A stretch of DNA of 51,398 nucleotides from an uncultured Clostridia bacterium (lineage in GTDB: Bacteria > Bacillota > Clostridia > Christensenellales > Borkfalkiaceae). The notes below the pieces were generated by a model that had not been told where the DNA came from, ran no database searches, and saw nothing but the letters and a program-made list of their open reading frames with translations. Both the position numbers and the translations under genes were made by a program. The stretch is from assembly GCA_947626685.1 (NCBI GenBank), contig CANQTD010000012.1, positions 1 to 51,398 of the forward strand. Direction: 5' to 3'. Shown piece after piece: positions 1 through 7,773 of the stretch (position 1 is the stretch's first letter; every line of letters begins with the position of its first letter).

Positions 1-50
1 GATTTGTCACTATGGATTTTCTTTTTTGAAAACTTTTACCCAGTGGGGTA

Positions 51-1268
51 TTGCAACTTCATTTTACAACGCGCCTAAAGATTTTTTCATCCATCATGAA
101 CGTCGGTAGTTTTGTGCTTGCAATATGGACTGCCGTAAGCGATCAAATTGATTTATCTTGGGCAATAATTATTACTATTATAATTTTTGATAGTGTGCTT
201 CTTGTTGGGATAACGATCTTTGAAACCATACTCTATTTTATGTATAAGAAGCGTATTGATACAGAAAAAACCGCCTCGAATAAATTGTTACAGGAGTCAG
301 CGGAGAAACAGACCGCTCTATCTTCGCAACTTAAAAAGGAAAAAATACAAGTCGAAAGAGTGGAAAAAATGGCGACAGATGTACTCTACATGGCAAGTCA
401 GTTAGCATTAGACTGCAATAAGGAGATTAACAAAACAATAGACGACATTCAATCCACTCTTGATAAAGTGGATACTTTCATGGCGCAGCAATTTGACGAT
501 GAATCAAAAATATTATCAGTCGGTCAAGAAATTACAGATCTTGAGCAAAAAATGAATTATCACTATGATCAATTCATGCTCCTCTGTACGAGCAAAGCAA
601 AACGGGCAATCGATGCTGTGTTTTCCAAGAAGAATTTAAGTCTATCTCATTCAATATCTATAAAGCAGTTCAGCGAACCACTGTTTTGGCTTGAAGATGA
701 TGAACGAGAAGCCGCTATCGGGGGAGCCAAAATCATTACGGCTTTCCGTGATAACGATACTTATATAAGCACTGTTCGTGAAGTGGGTAAACAAGTGTTT
801 TCTATAAGCAAGAACAATGATTTTGCTTACTGTTTAGACAATCCTTACTTTATAAAGAATAATATAAGCGAAACAAATAAATTCGATTATATAAAAGAAG
901 ATAAAAACTTCCTTGAATATTACAACTGTACAATGGTCGTTCCTATTTATAGTTTAATGTTTGGCACAAAGATATATTACGGCTATCTAACATGCGATAC
1001 CCAAAATCATGATTTAACCAACGAAGATATTTATGACGAACAAAGCATAAGTATTCTTATTTATGCGGCAAGCATTTTGGGTACTTTCTTCTCCAATATG
1101 TCTGATAGATGGAGAGATGCTTTTGAAACGATAGCGGATAATATTAAAACACTTAATGTGAAAGGGGCACCCCCCATAACAGAAGATGATGCAGAGAGCG
1201 AATTTTTATCTTTGGTATACAATGTACGCTTCAACAAACAACATTCAAACGGAGGGCAAGCTGCATGA
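51..1268 (+). CDS. Two-TM membrane protein with coiled coil and GAF-like C-terminal domain, unknown function
   Basis: Not assigned to a named family. The 405-residue protein has two hydrophobic segments (about residues 14-33 and 36-66), then a charged heptad-like stretch (about 70-180) suggesting a coiled coil. Its C-terminal region (about 215-350) has the alternating strand/helix pattern of a GAF-type sensor domain, ending in a helix rich in Ile, Leu and Ala. That fold call is inference. The frame opens after a TGA at 27-29; starts available are TTG 51 and ATG 96 (residue 16), neither with a good ribosome site, so the start is uncertain. The stop overlaps the next ORF by 4 nt, suggesting translational coupling. 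The gene is visibly A+T-rich compared with DNA beyond 2.6 kb, a sign of transfer. Confidence 0.7.
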   Translation: MQLHFTTRLKIFSSIMNVGSFVLAIWTAVSDQIDLSWAIIITIIIFDSVLLVGITIFETILYFMYKKRIDTEKTASNKLLQESAEKQTALSSQLKKEKIQVERVEKMATDVLYMASQLALDCNKEINKTIDDIQSTLDKVDTFMAQQFDDESKILSVGQEITDLEQKMNYHYDQFMLLCTSKAKRAIDAVFSKKNLSLSHSISIKQFSEPLFWLEDDEREAAIGGAKIITAFRDNDTYISTVREVGKQVFSISKNNDFAYCLDNPYFIKNNISETNKFDYIKEDKNFLEYYNCTMVVPIYSLMFGTKIYYGYLTCDTQNHDLTNEDIYDEQSISILIYAASILGTFFSNMSDRWRDAFETIADNIKTLNVKGAPPITEDDAESEFLSLVYNVRFNKQHSNGGQAA

Positions 1269-1471
1269 AAAATCGTATTGTTCCACACGTTTCGCAATAT
1301 AATTGGATCGTCTCACCACAAGATACCATTAGACGCGCATTAGGGAAATTTCCGTATAGTAACGCAGTTTTAGAAAAACAAATAAAACGCAAAGAATTGA
1401 AGCTGAAAAAGAAATGCAAAGCGTATTGCCTTGCTGGTCAGTCAAAAGCAACGACCAACAGCAACGGCTAA
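1265..1471 (+). CDS. Small basic protein (68 aa) coupled to the upstream membrane protein
   Basis: Not recognised. The start codon overlaps the upstream stop (ATGA at 1265-1268), and a strong ribosome site (GGAGGG) lies about 8 nt upstream inside the preceding gene, which supports real translation. The protein is soluble and basic, with a Lys-rich stretch around residues 39-52. An A-rich run at about 1405-1414 could allow slippage. Another frame continues from there to about 1496 with a plausible Lys/Ala-rich tail, so the present C-terminus may be a frameshift product. The A+T-rich composition matches the upstream gene. Confidence 0.55.
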   Translation: MKNRIVPHVSQYNWIVSPQDTIRRALGKFPYSNAVLEKQIKRKELKLKKKCKAYCLAGQSKATTNSNG

Positions 1472-1563
1472 ACCGGCAAAGCAAATCTCGGAAAATTGAA
1501 GAGAAAATTATCTCACAGCGAAAACAAAGCAGAAAACGAGATGATAGAGAAAAGGGCATCACC

Positions 1564-2325
1564 TCATTGGGGACGTCCTTTTTGTATTTTCAAAGTTTGC
1601 AAAAAGCCCGGTACACGCTCACGCCAAGATTTTTCATTGTGCCGTCCTTGCGGGATCAACCGAAAATCAAACGAAACGTTCTTTTCAAGCAACACGCAGA
1701 AGCAACTTTCAAGCCCTCGGTATTGCGCCTCGCCGTGGCTTTTCAGTTCTTCCACGCCATAGTCAATATAGAGAGCGATGTCGTCCGTCCACTCTACTGC
1801 TTTTATTATCTTTTCGACTTTCTCCGGCGCGATCCAAAAACTCGGAGAAAGCGTTGCGCCGCCTCCAAATATATTCGGATAGCGGCAAAGCGCAAACATC
1901 GTCATCAGTCCACCCATAGAACTGCCCGCAAGAAAGGTATGCTCCCTTTCGGGAAGCGTCCGATAGGTTGCGTCGATCATCGGTTTGAACATACCAACGA
2001 GCCAATCCATATATGCCTCGCCCTTGCCCTCGGACGAACCGTATTTGGACTGAAACGGGAAAGGCGAATATTCCGTCAAGCGATCTTCCCTGTCCGCTTC
2101 TACGGCTGCGACAATGATCTTGGCTTCGAGCTTATCAAGAATCTCCCCCATGCGCCAACTGTCACCGTATGGCGCGGTGTCATCGAAGAACGCCGTCTGC
2201 CCGTCAAACATATACAAAACGGGGAAACGCTTTTTCTCGTCATACGCTTTGGGCATATACACATAAGCCGTTCTCTTCTGCTCCCCGCTTGGCGCAGGAA
2301 CGGTTACTTCAAATTGGTTGATCAT
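1564..2325 (-). CDS. Alpha/beta hydrolase, esterase D / Fes-type putative esterase
   Basis: A 253-residue serine hydrolase of the putative-esterase family (PF00756), which includes enterochelin- and S-formylglutathione-type esterases; the substrate cannot be told. The nucleophile elbow G-S-S-M-G-G puts the catalytic serine near residue 136, with His229 in an R-H-N context and Asp188 as candidate acid. No signal peptide is seen, so it is probably cytoplasmic. The start ATG at 2325 follows GAGGG at a good distance and its own promoter at 2351-2379. It lies on the opposite strand to the two island genes and ends about 90 nt from them. Confidence 0.85.
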   Translation of the reverse strand: MINQFEVTVPAPSGEQKRTAYVYMPKAYDEKKRFPVLYMFDGQTAFFDDTAPYGDSWRMGEILDKLEAKIIVAAVEADREDRLTEYSPFPFQSKYGSSEGKGEAYMDWLVGMFKPMIDATYRTLPEREHTFLAGSSMGGLMTMFALCRYPNIFGGGATLSPSFWIAPEKVEKIIKAVEWTDDIALYIDYGVEELKSHGEAQYRGLESCFCVLLEKNVSFDFRLIPQGRHNEKSWRERVPGFLQTLKIQKGRPQ

Positions 2326-2350
2326 GATTCCCTCTTGTCTTAATAATAGA

Positions 2351-2379
2351 AGTATATCTCACTTCACACAAATTGTCAA
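2351..2379 (-). promoter_or_regulatory. Sigma-A promoter of the esterase
   Basis: On the minus strand, TTGACA (2374-2379), a 17-nt spacer and TATACT (2351-2356) lie about 25 nt before the esterase start. Confidence 0.75.
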
Positions 2380-2466
2380 ATAAGATTTTCCCAAATCAGC
2401 TTGCCGAATGAAACGCTTTTGTGTGAAATAACCGTATCAAGCAATCTCTCGAACCCTATAATTCAC

Positions 2467-2504
2467 AAAAAATCACCGAAATGCAAGCAATTCGGTGATT
2501 TTTT
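2467..2504. terminator. Intrinsic terminator, probably bidirectional
   Basis: A perfect 14-bp inverted repeat (2467-2480 with 2491-2504), A-rich on the left and T-rich on the right, around a 10-nt loop. The stop codon of the truncated collagen-like ORF falls in its right edge. Confidence 0.85.
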
Positions 2505-2661
2505 AATTATCATAACTTGACGCTTGACCTTTGTTTTTTAGTGTCCCATTTCTTACAGGCTCAGTTGCGCCCGTAGGGCCCGTAGGACCGCGCATCACGG
2601 TCGTCCCGCCGCATGTGCAGGGGCAGTTGCCGCAGGTGTTGCAACGTCTGTAAATCATCAT
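2503..2661 (-). CDS. Truncated collagen-like (exosporium/BclA-type) protein, 5' remnant
   Basis: A 52-residue ORF with a very strong ribosome site (AAGGAGG) before tandem ATG codons at 2661 and 2658. It opens with a Cys-rich segment (Cys 7, 10, 13, 15, 17) and then collagen triplets G-P-T-G-P-T-G-A-T at residues 25-33, the usual opening of clostridial and Bacillus collagen-like surface or exosporium proteins. After residue 33 the triplets stop, the composition turns A+T-rich and the frame ends inside a terminator. Collagen-like proteins normally carry tens to hundreds of triplets, so this is read as the head of a gene cut by a junction near 2563. It is divergent from a glycosyltransferase, a common neighbour of such genes. 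Confidence 0.6.
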   Translation of the reverse strand: MMIYRRCNTCGNCPCTCGGTTVMRGPTGPTGATEPVRNGTLKNKGQASSYDN

Positions 2662-2757
2662 GAATCTCTTCCTCCTTATCTCCCGCATGCCGCGGGAAGG
2701 GGCGGAACGCATCCGCCCTACTTCATCATAATCTGAAAGAAAAAAGGAGGTGACAGC

Positions 2758-3792
2758 ATGCGGGTAACTCTCTCGATGATCGTGCGGGACGAAGAGGCCG
2801 TTCTCGCGCGCTGTCTCGACAGTGCGGAAGGGCTCGCGGACGAGATCGTGATCGTCGATACCGGTTCGTGCGACGGCACGCCGGAAATCGCGCGGAAGTA
2901 TACCGAGCATGTGTACTTCGAGCCGTGGAAAGACGACTTCGCCCATGCGCGCAACGTCTCCTTCGCCCATGCCACGGGGGACTATGTCCTCTGGTTGGAC
3001 GCGGACGACGTGATTCCCCCTTCGGGGAAAAAAGATTTCGCCGACCTGCGCCGCCTGCTCGGACAGGGGTACGACACGGTGATGTGCCCTTACGAGACGG
3101 GCGGGCTCCGCTATGAGCGCGAGCGCGTCGTAAAACGCACGAGTGAGGCAAAATGGAGGGGGCATGTCCACGAATGCATCCCTCCGTTCGGCAAGATCGC
3201 GCATGCGGCGTTCACCGTCGTCCACCGTCCCGTCAAAGAGAAAAACGGGGCGCGCAATCTCGAGATCTACCGAAAGTGGGCGGAAAGCGAACGGCTCTCG
3301 GGGCGCGACCTCTTTTATTACGGACGGGAGCTCTTCTATCACAAGCTCTACACCGAAGCCGTCGCCATCCTCGAAAAGATGCTCGCGGGCGAAGGGTGGT
3401 ATGTGAACAAGATCGAAGCGTGCAAGACGCTCTCCGCATGCCATTCCGCGCTCGGCGACGGCGGGAAAGCCCTCTCCGCCCTCTTTGAGAGCTTCCGCTA
3501 CGGCGAACCGCGCGCCTCCGTCCTCTGCGGGATCGGCGCGATCTTCAAAGAGGCGGGCAAGTACTGTGAGGCGGCGTATTGGTACGAAGCCGCCCTCTCC
3601 GCCCGCGATCACACGGAGGAAGGCGACTTCGAGGAGCCCGACTGCCGCACCGTGATCCCCACGCTTGAGCTCGTTTGGCTATACCATGTCTTGGGTGAGC
3701 CGTTAAAATCGCTCGAATATCATGAAAAATCGGAGGCGATTGCCCCCGATCATCCCTCTGTTCTCTTCAACCGAAAATTCTTCGGAAAATGA
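2758..3792 (+). CDS. Family 2 glycosyltransferase with TPR-like C-terminal region
   Basis: A 344-residue GT-A glycosyltransferase. The N-terminal domain (1-180) has the GT2 opening S-M-I-V-R-D-E-E, V-D-T-G-S-C-D-G (33-40) and a D-A-D-D nucleotide-sugar/metal motif at 81-84. The C-terminal part (about 185-340) is helical and repeats TPR-like patterns. This layout matches GT2-TPR enzymes that modify peptides and surface proteins. No TM segment is seen, so it acts in the cytoplasm. A strong ribosome site (AGGAGGTGA) precedes ATG 2758. Divergent placement from the collagen-like remnant suggests the lost protein was its acceptor, as SgtA serves BclA3 in C. difficile; that link is inference. Confidence 0.85.
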   Translation: MRVTLSMIVRDEEAVLARCLDSAEGLADEIVIVDTGSCDGTPEIARKYTEHVYFEPWKDDFAHARNVSFAHATGDYVLWLDADDVIPPSGKKDFADLRRLLGQGYDTVMCPYETGGLRYERERVVKRTSEAKWRGHVHECIPPFGKIAHAAFTVVHRPVKEKNGARNLEIYRKWAESERLSGRDLFYYGRELFYHKLYTEAVAILEKMLAGEGWYVNKIEACKTLSACHSALGDGGKALSALFESFRYGEPRASVLCGIGAIFKEAGKYCEAAYWYEAALSARDHTEEGDFEEPDCRTVIPTLELVWLYHVLGEPLKSLEYHEKSEAIAPDHPSVLFNRKFFGK

Positions 3793-3816
3793 CGTTTTCC
3801 GCTCCCCTGCCGCGCC

Positions 3817-4443
3817 TCAGGCGAGGGCGACCTCTTCGAGCATGGCGACGATATACGAATAGTCCTTGCTCGCTGCGTCGTACCTTCCGCTTTCAAGCTC
3901 CGCGAGCAAGAGGGTGCAGAATCGGACGTCTTTCGCGTCTGCCGCCTCTATCGCGAGCTGAATGATCGGATTGCCCTGCGGGAAACTGCCGTCCGTCTCC
4001 GAAGCGGCAAATCCGATGACGTTCTCGCTGTCCTCCTCGTTTTTGGCGAGACGGTAGCGCACGCACGCGGCGAGCCCGCACACATAGCTCCGGTAGGTGT
4101 ACCCTTCCACATACTCGACCTCGCCGATCGCCTCGTCCTGCGAGGTGCAGAAGTCGCCGAACGAATCGAGCCCGTAGAGGGTCGAAAAGCGTTCATCGGC
4201 GGTGCGGTCGTGTTCGAGGTCGGCGGAGATGATGAAGGAGCGGGCGAGGTATGCAATGTCCCCCGAGCGCTCGTACTCGTGATAGGCGTAGTCGGCGCTG
4301 ATGCTTTGCAGCCCGACGGACGCGGTGAGCTCCATCATGGCGGCGGGCGCGAAGAGGGAAGCGATCCCGAACGCCGAAATCGCGAGAATGACCGCCACGC
4401 CCAACGTGGCAAAGATTGTTTTTAATACGAAATGTTTTTTCAT
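3817..4443 (-). CDS. Membrane-anchored hypothetical protein (208 aa)
   Basis: Not recognised. One N-terminal hydrophobic segment (about residues 8-33) with a Lys-Lys start indicates a signal anchor or uncleaved signal; no lipobox Cys is present. The extracellular remainder is acidic and helical, with repeated A/Y/R patterns loosely like TPR helices. It converges on the glycosyltransferase gene (24-nt gap) and is divergent from the lipoprotein at 4581, with separate promoters in the 137-bp interval. Confidence 0.7.
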   Translation of the reverse strand: MKKHFVLKTIFATLGVAVILAISAFGIASLFAPAAMMELTASVGLQSISADYAYHEYERSGDIAYLARSFIISADLEHDRTADERFSTLYGLDSFGDFCTSQDEAIGEVEYVEGYTYRSYVCGLAACVRYRLAKNEEDSENVIGFAASETDGSFPQGNPIIQLAIEAADAKDVRFCTLLLAELESGRYDAASKDYSYIVAMLEEVALA

Positions 4444-4488
4444 TCGCAGTCTGTTTCTCGTTCCGATTCTGATAGGTGGAACGCTCTC

Positions 4489-4517
4489 ATTGTATCATAC
4501 GGCAAAAAAAAATGCAA
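4489..4517 (-). promoter_or_regulatory. Sigma-A promoter of the 208-aa protein
   Basis: TTGCAT (4512-4517), a 17-nt spacer and TACAAT (4489-4494) on the minus strand. The predicted 5' UTR is about 40 nt. Confidence 0.75.
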
Positions 4518-4542
4518 CCGAAACGGAGCAGTTTGTATGTTT

Positions 4543-4572
4543 TTGTCATGAAGAAAGCGGGATTTTCATAAT
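4543..4572 (+). promoter_or_regulatory. Promoter of the 218-aa lipoprotein, leaderless layout
   Basis: TTGTCA (4543-4548), an 18-nt spacer and CATAAT (4567-4572). The -10 box ends 8 nt before ATG 4581 and no Shine-Dalgarno site exists, so transcription should start at or next to the start codon. Confidence 0.55.
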
Positions 4573-4580
4573 CGTATAGT

Positions 4581-5237
4581 ATGAAAAAAGGATATTTGGT
4601 GTTCCTGATCCCCGTTTTTGCCGCGCTCGCCCTCTCCGCATGCGGCAAAAAATACGACTATTCCGCCCATCTCTCCGAGATCAAACGGGATATCTTTTCC
4701 GCTTCCACGGAAGATTTTTCGGTGACGCTCTCCTGCATTTCCCGCGAGCACCCCTATGCCTCCGACGGGATCGCCTGCCCCCGCTCGGAGATCGGCGAGG
4801 TCACGCTCGTCTCCAAAAAGAAGGAAGCGGGCGATTTCTCCGTCTTTGTCGCGGGAACGGAGTGGGGCGGCGAAATGTCTTTCCGAAGCGTGCAGGACGA
4901 TTGGTTTTACAGCGAGAGCATGCCCTCGTTCCCCGAAGGCTCGGTGACCATACGCGTCGAATGGTCGGGCGGAAGCTGCGAGCTGGAAGCGACATCCGTC
5001 AAAAACGAGGGTACCATGTCTGCGGAGGAGGCACTCGAAACCGCCGTCGCGCACGAAAAGGAGTACATTGGCCGCCTCATGCAGAACGGGACGTTCCAGG
5101 GGGAATTCCGCGTGAGGCTGCTCCGCCGCGACGTCAACTATTACTATGTCGGCATCGTCTCGAAGGACGGGAGAACGCTCTCGCTTCTGCTCGGCGCGGA
5201 AAGCGGAGAGGTGCTCGCGCGGCGGGAACCCGTGTAA
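4581..5237 (+). CDS. Hypothetical lipoprotein (218 aa)
   Basis: Family not recognised. The Lys-Lys start, hydrophobic stretch and L-S-A-C lipobox (Cys21 is the lipidation site) mark a signal-peptidase-II lipoprotein on the outer face of the membrane. The mature part is about 198 residues, strand-rich, with pairs of basic and acidic residues and no enzyme motif. The start is fixed by the signal peptide. It has no ribosome site and lies 8 nt after a -10 box, so it is predicted to be translated from a leaderless mRNA. The next gene downstream has its own promoter. Confidence 0.75.
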   Translation: MKKGYLVFLIPVFAALALSACGKKYDYSAHLSEIKRDIFSASTEDFSVTLSCISREHPYASDGIACPRSEIGEVTLVSKKKEAGDFSVFVAGTEWGGEMSFRSVQDDWFYSESMPSFPEGSVTIRVEWSGGSCELEATSVKNEGTMSAEEALETAVAHEKEYIGRLMQNGTFQGEFRVRLLRRDVNYYYVGIVSKDGRTLSLLLGAESGEVLARREPV

Positions 5238-5241
5238 TCGC

Positions 5242-5270
5242 TTGACAATCCGCCGCCGCCGCGCTACAAT
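5242..5270 (+). promoter_or_regulatory. Consensus sigma-A promoter of the papain-like hydrolase
   Basis: TTGACA (5242-5247), a 17-nt spacer and TACAAT (5265-5270), about 30 nt before GTG 5301. Confidence 0.85.
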
Positions 5271-5300
5271 ATAGGGGAACGCTTACTCAAGAGGTGCATC

Positions 5301-6179
5301 GTGAAATACCGGACGCTCATCACATTGCGAAATATTGCGGCCGTCCTCCTCGCATTCCTCTTCCTCCCCTTTGCCGCCGCGGCCTTCCTTTTCGGCGCAT
5401 CCCTCTCGGTGGACGGGGACGCACGCACCCTCCCCTCCTATGCGCGGACGGATATCCGCCCCATCCTCGGAAAGGACCGTGACGCATGGACGGACGTGGA
5501 TTGCGCCGAGATCTCCCGCCAGACGGGCGTGTTCGACGTCGAATGGCTCCGCGCGCAGACGGACGAGACGATCCTCTCCTTCCAGAACGCCCTCTTCTTC
5601 GAGGGGGAAGTGCGGCATGAGGTCGTCGCGGATCAGTTCGTCTATCACGACGTCCTCTTCGATCCGCAGACGGGGGAGGAATTCTCCGCGCCGATGGTGG
5701 ATGTGAAGGAGGGCGACGTGCTCGTCACTTCTACGAGCCACTTCTTCGGATGGAGACACGGCCACGCCGCCCTCGTTGTGAAGGACGGCCTGCTGCAATC
5801 CGCCGTCATCGGCACCGACAGCAAGGTCAACTCGCTGAATGCGGGCAACGCTCTGCCGTGGTTCTCCTCCGCCGCGAACTTCATCGTGCTCCGCCTCAAA
5901 GACGCGGACAAGTCTGTGCGCGCCAAGATCGCGGAGGACGCAGAAAAGCAGCTCGTCGGCGTCCCCTATCACTTTACGGCGGGCATCTTCACCCCGAAGG
6001 ATCAGGGCACGGACCCCATCGATACCTACTGCTCCCACCTCGTGTGGCAGGCGTACAAGAATGCGGGCTATGACATCGACTTTGACGGAGGCCCCGTGTG
6101 CACGCCCCGCGATATCGCCAACTCCCCCGTCTTTGAAGTCGTGCAGATATACGGCTTCGACCCCTTGAAGGGTTGGTAA
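5301..6179 (+). CDS. Permuted NlpC/P60-like (YiiX/YebB-type) papain-fold hydrolase, membrane-anchored
   Basis: A 292-residue protein with an N-terminal TM or signal segment (about 10-34) and a C-terminal domain resembling permuted papain-like NlpC/P60 enzymes. The candidate His (His155 in R-H-G-H-A-A) precedes the candidate Cys (Cys244 in T-Y-C-S-H-L-V), the order seen in YiiX/YebB-like proteins. Members act as amidases or peptidases on cell-wall or lipid-linked substrates; the substrate here is unknown. The GTG start follows AAGAGGTG at 4-5 nt and a consensus promoter. A strong terminator ends the unit 38 nt downstream. Confidence 0.75.
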   Translation: MKYRTLITLRNIAAVLLAFLFLPFAAAAFLFGASLSVDGDARTLPSYARTDIRPILGKDRDAWTDVDCAEISRQTGVFDVEWLRAQTDETILSFQNALFFEGEVRHEVVADQFVYHDVLFDPQTGEEFSAPMVDVKEGDVLVTSTSHFFGWRHGHAALVVKDGLLQSAVIGTDSKVNSLNAGNALPWFSSAANFIVLRLKDADKSVRAKIAEDAEKQLVGVPYHFTAGIFTPKDQGTDPIDTYCSHLVWQAYKNAGYDIDFDGGPVCTPRDIANSPVFEVVQIYGFDPLKGW

Positions 6180-6217
6180 ACCGACGGCAACGGAGCGCGT
6201 ATTTTGAAAACATGCAA

Positions 6218-6254
6218 GCCGCCCGCCGCGTTTGACGCGGCGGGCGGCTTTTTT
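6218..6254 (+). terminator. Intrinsic terminator after the papain-like hydrolase
   Basis: A 13-bp G+C-rich stem (6218-6230 with 6236-6248), 5-nt loop and six T. It may also stop hemW transcripts from the other side, though the minus-strand T tract is weak. Confidence 0.9.
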
Positions 6255-6261
6255 ACCGTAC

Positions 6262-7374
6262 TCATGACTTCATGTATTCGGTGAGGATGCGGTTCTGGAC
6301 GTAGAGGTATTCGTCTTTGATGCGGACAATGCCGTCCTTCTCTTCGAGATAATCCTTCGTGCGCTCGTACGCCTCCGCAAAATCCTCCCGCCATTCGCTG
6401 CCGAACTGCCGCTTGTACTCCTTCTCCGAAACGCCGAACACGGTGCGCATGGCGAGCATGACGAACTCGAATTTGGCGTCCTCTCCGCTCACGTCCTCGC
6501 TCTCGATCACGGGGAAAAAGCCCGAGAGCACGCACTTCATGTATTCGTCGAGATCGAAGGTGTTCGTGAACCTTTTCCCGTCTATGAACGAACTCGCCGA
6601 GACGCCGAGCCCGATATATTCCCCGCGCTTCCAATAGTTCAGATTGTGGCGGCTGCCGTAGCCCGGCATGCAAAAATTGCTCACTTCGTAGCGCATGTAG
6701 CCATACTTTTTCAGAAGCCCGCGCCCGTAGTCATAGAGCTCCGCGACCTCGTCCTCGTCGGGAAGTTCCCCGTTCAGATAATCGGTGTAAATGGGGGTCC
6801 CGTCCTCGGGCGTGAGCGCGTACATTGAGACATGGGTGGCCCCTTTTTTGTGAACAAGGTCGATCGTCGCCTTCACGTCCTCCTTCGTCTGCCCTTTGAG
6901 GCCGAGCATGACGTCGGCGGAAAAGTTCTTCCCTTTGAGGAGATCGGCGCAGGCGATGAAGTCCGAAACGGTGTGGATGCGCCCGATTTCGGCGAGAAGC
7001 GCGTCGTTCGCCGTCTGCAAGCCCACCGAGAAGCGGTTGATCCCCGCCCGCCCGTAGAGCGCGATCTTTTCTTTCGTCACGGTGCCGGGATTCATCTCGA
7101 TCGTGACCTCGGCGTCGGGCGAAAGCGCAAAGGAGGCGCGGATCTGGCGCATGAGGCCGAGAATGTATTTCGGATCGACGATCGACGGCGTGCCGCCGCC
7201 GATGTACACCGTGTCGAATTTCTTCTTCGCGAGCATGCGCCCCCGCTCTTTTACCTCGCGGTACAGGCACGCCATGTACGCCTCCGCAAAGTTCAGCTTG
7301 TTCGGGAAGGACGTAAAATCGCAATAAGTGCACTTTTGCTTGCAAAACGGGATATGGACATAGATAGAAGGCAA
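6262..7374 (-). CDS. hemW: HemW, radical SAM heme chaperone
   Basis: A 370-residue radical SAM protein of the HemN/HemW group. The cluster motif C-x3-C-x2-C-D-F is at Cys11, 15 and 18, followed by G-G-G-T-P-S (SAM binding) and the H-N-L-N-Y-W motif shared by HemN-like enzymes. Length and the single-residue spacing after the first cluster Cys favour HemW, which carries heme to client proteins, over coproporphyrinogen dehydrogenase HemN. The start lies 1 nt after the stop of the MGMT-domain gene, so the two are probably translated together. The lepA-hemW association is common in Firmicutes. Confidence 0.9.
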   Translation of the reverse strand: MPSIYVHIPFCKQKCTYCDFTSFPNKLNFAEAYMACLYREVKERGRMLAKKKFDTVYIGGGTPSIVDPKYILGLMRQIRASFALSPDAEVTIEMNPGTVTKEKIALYGRAGINRFSVGLQTANDALLAEIGRIHTVSDFIACADLLKGKNFSADVMLGLKGQTKEDVKATIDLVHKKGATHVSMYALTPEDGTPIYTDYLNGELPDEDEVAELYDYGRGLLKKYGYMRYEVSNFCMPGYGSRHNLNYWKRGEYIGLGVSASSFIDGKRFTNTFDLDEYMKCVLSGFFPVIESEDVSGEDAKFEFVMLAMRTVFGVSEKEYKRQFGSEWREDFAEAYERTKDYLEEKDGIVRIKDEYLYVQNRILTEYMKS

Positions 7375-7375
7375 T

Positions 7376-7681
7376 TCAATTTCCCTCCCAAAGATATTTG
7401 CCGAGATCGACGTAGCCGTTTTGCACCTCTACCCCCTCTGCGCCCAGAAGAGACGCCTGCACGTCGGGCCCGCCGAAGGCGAAGGCGGGCGCAAGACGCC
7501 CCTCGCGGTTGACCACCCTGTGGCAGGGCACGACGACGGGCGTGGGGTTGCGGTGAAGCGCGTTCCCCACGAGGCGGCTCGCTCTCGGGCGGCCGATCGC
7601 ACGGGCGATCATGCCGTAGGTTGTGACCTTTCCGCAGGGGATCCTCTTCACATATTCATAGACGGATTCATCGAAAGTCAT
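7376..7681 (-). CDS. MGMT-family protein (methyltransferase C-terminal domain only)
   Basis: A 101-residue protein with only the DNA-binding/active-site domain of O6-alkylguanine-DNA alkyltransferases. P-C-H-R-V-V at residues 52-57 keeps the acceptor cysteine (Cys53), unlike classical ATL proteins with Trp there. The helix-turn-helix (about 18-40) with the R-x-V-G-N-A-L arginine finger is intact, and the N-terminal domain of Ada/Ogt is absent. It could be a minimal alkyl acceptor or an ATL-like lesion flag. ATG 7681 is chosen because family homology begins there; an upstream ATG at 7714 lies inside a dispersed repeat. Neither has a clear ribosome site. It sits between lepA and hemW. Confidence 0.8.
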   Translation of the reverse strand: MTFDESVYEYVKRIPCGKVTTYGMIARAIGRPRASRLVGNALHRNPTPVVVPCHRVVNREGRLAPAFAFGGPDVQASLLGAEGVEVQNGYVDLGKYLWEGN

Positions 7682-7708
7682 GATAATTTTGAGAATTTGA
7701 GCGCATCG

Positions 7709-7727
7709 GGGCATACCGTGTCCGAGA
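7709..7727 (+). repeat. Dispersed motif GGGCATACCRTGTCCGA, copy 1
   Basis: The intergenic copy between lepA and the MGMT-domain gene. The same 17-mer recurs at 48535-48551, and with one change at 20502-20518 on the other strand. Confidence 0.5.
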
Positions 7728-7773
7728 TCAGGGCCTCAAAATGCCGTATTGCCCGCTCCGATCGCGCCGAAAA

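Noticed and set aside
7376..7681. Non-catalytic alkyltransferase-like (ATL) protein
   Set aside because: The acceptor cysteine in P-C-H-R is present, so catalytic loss cannot be claimed.
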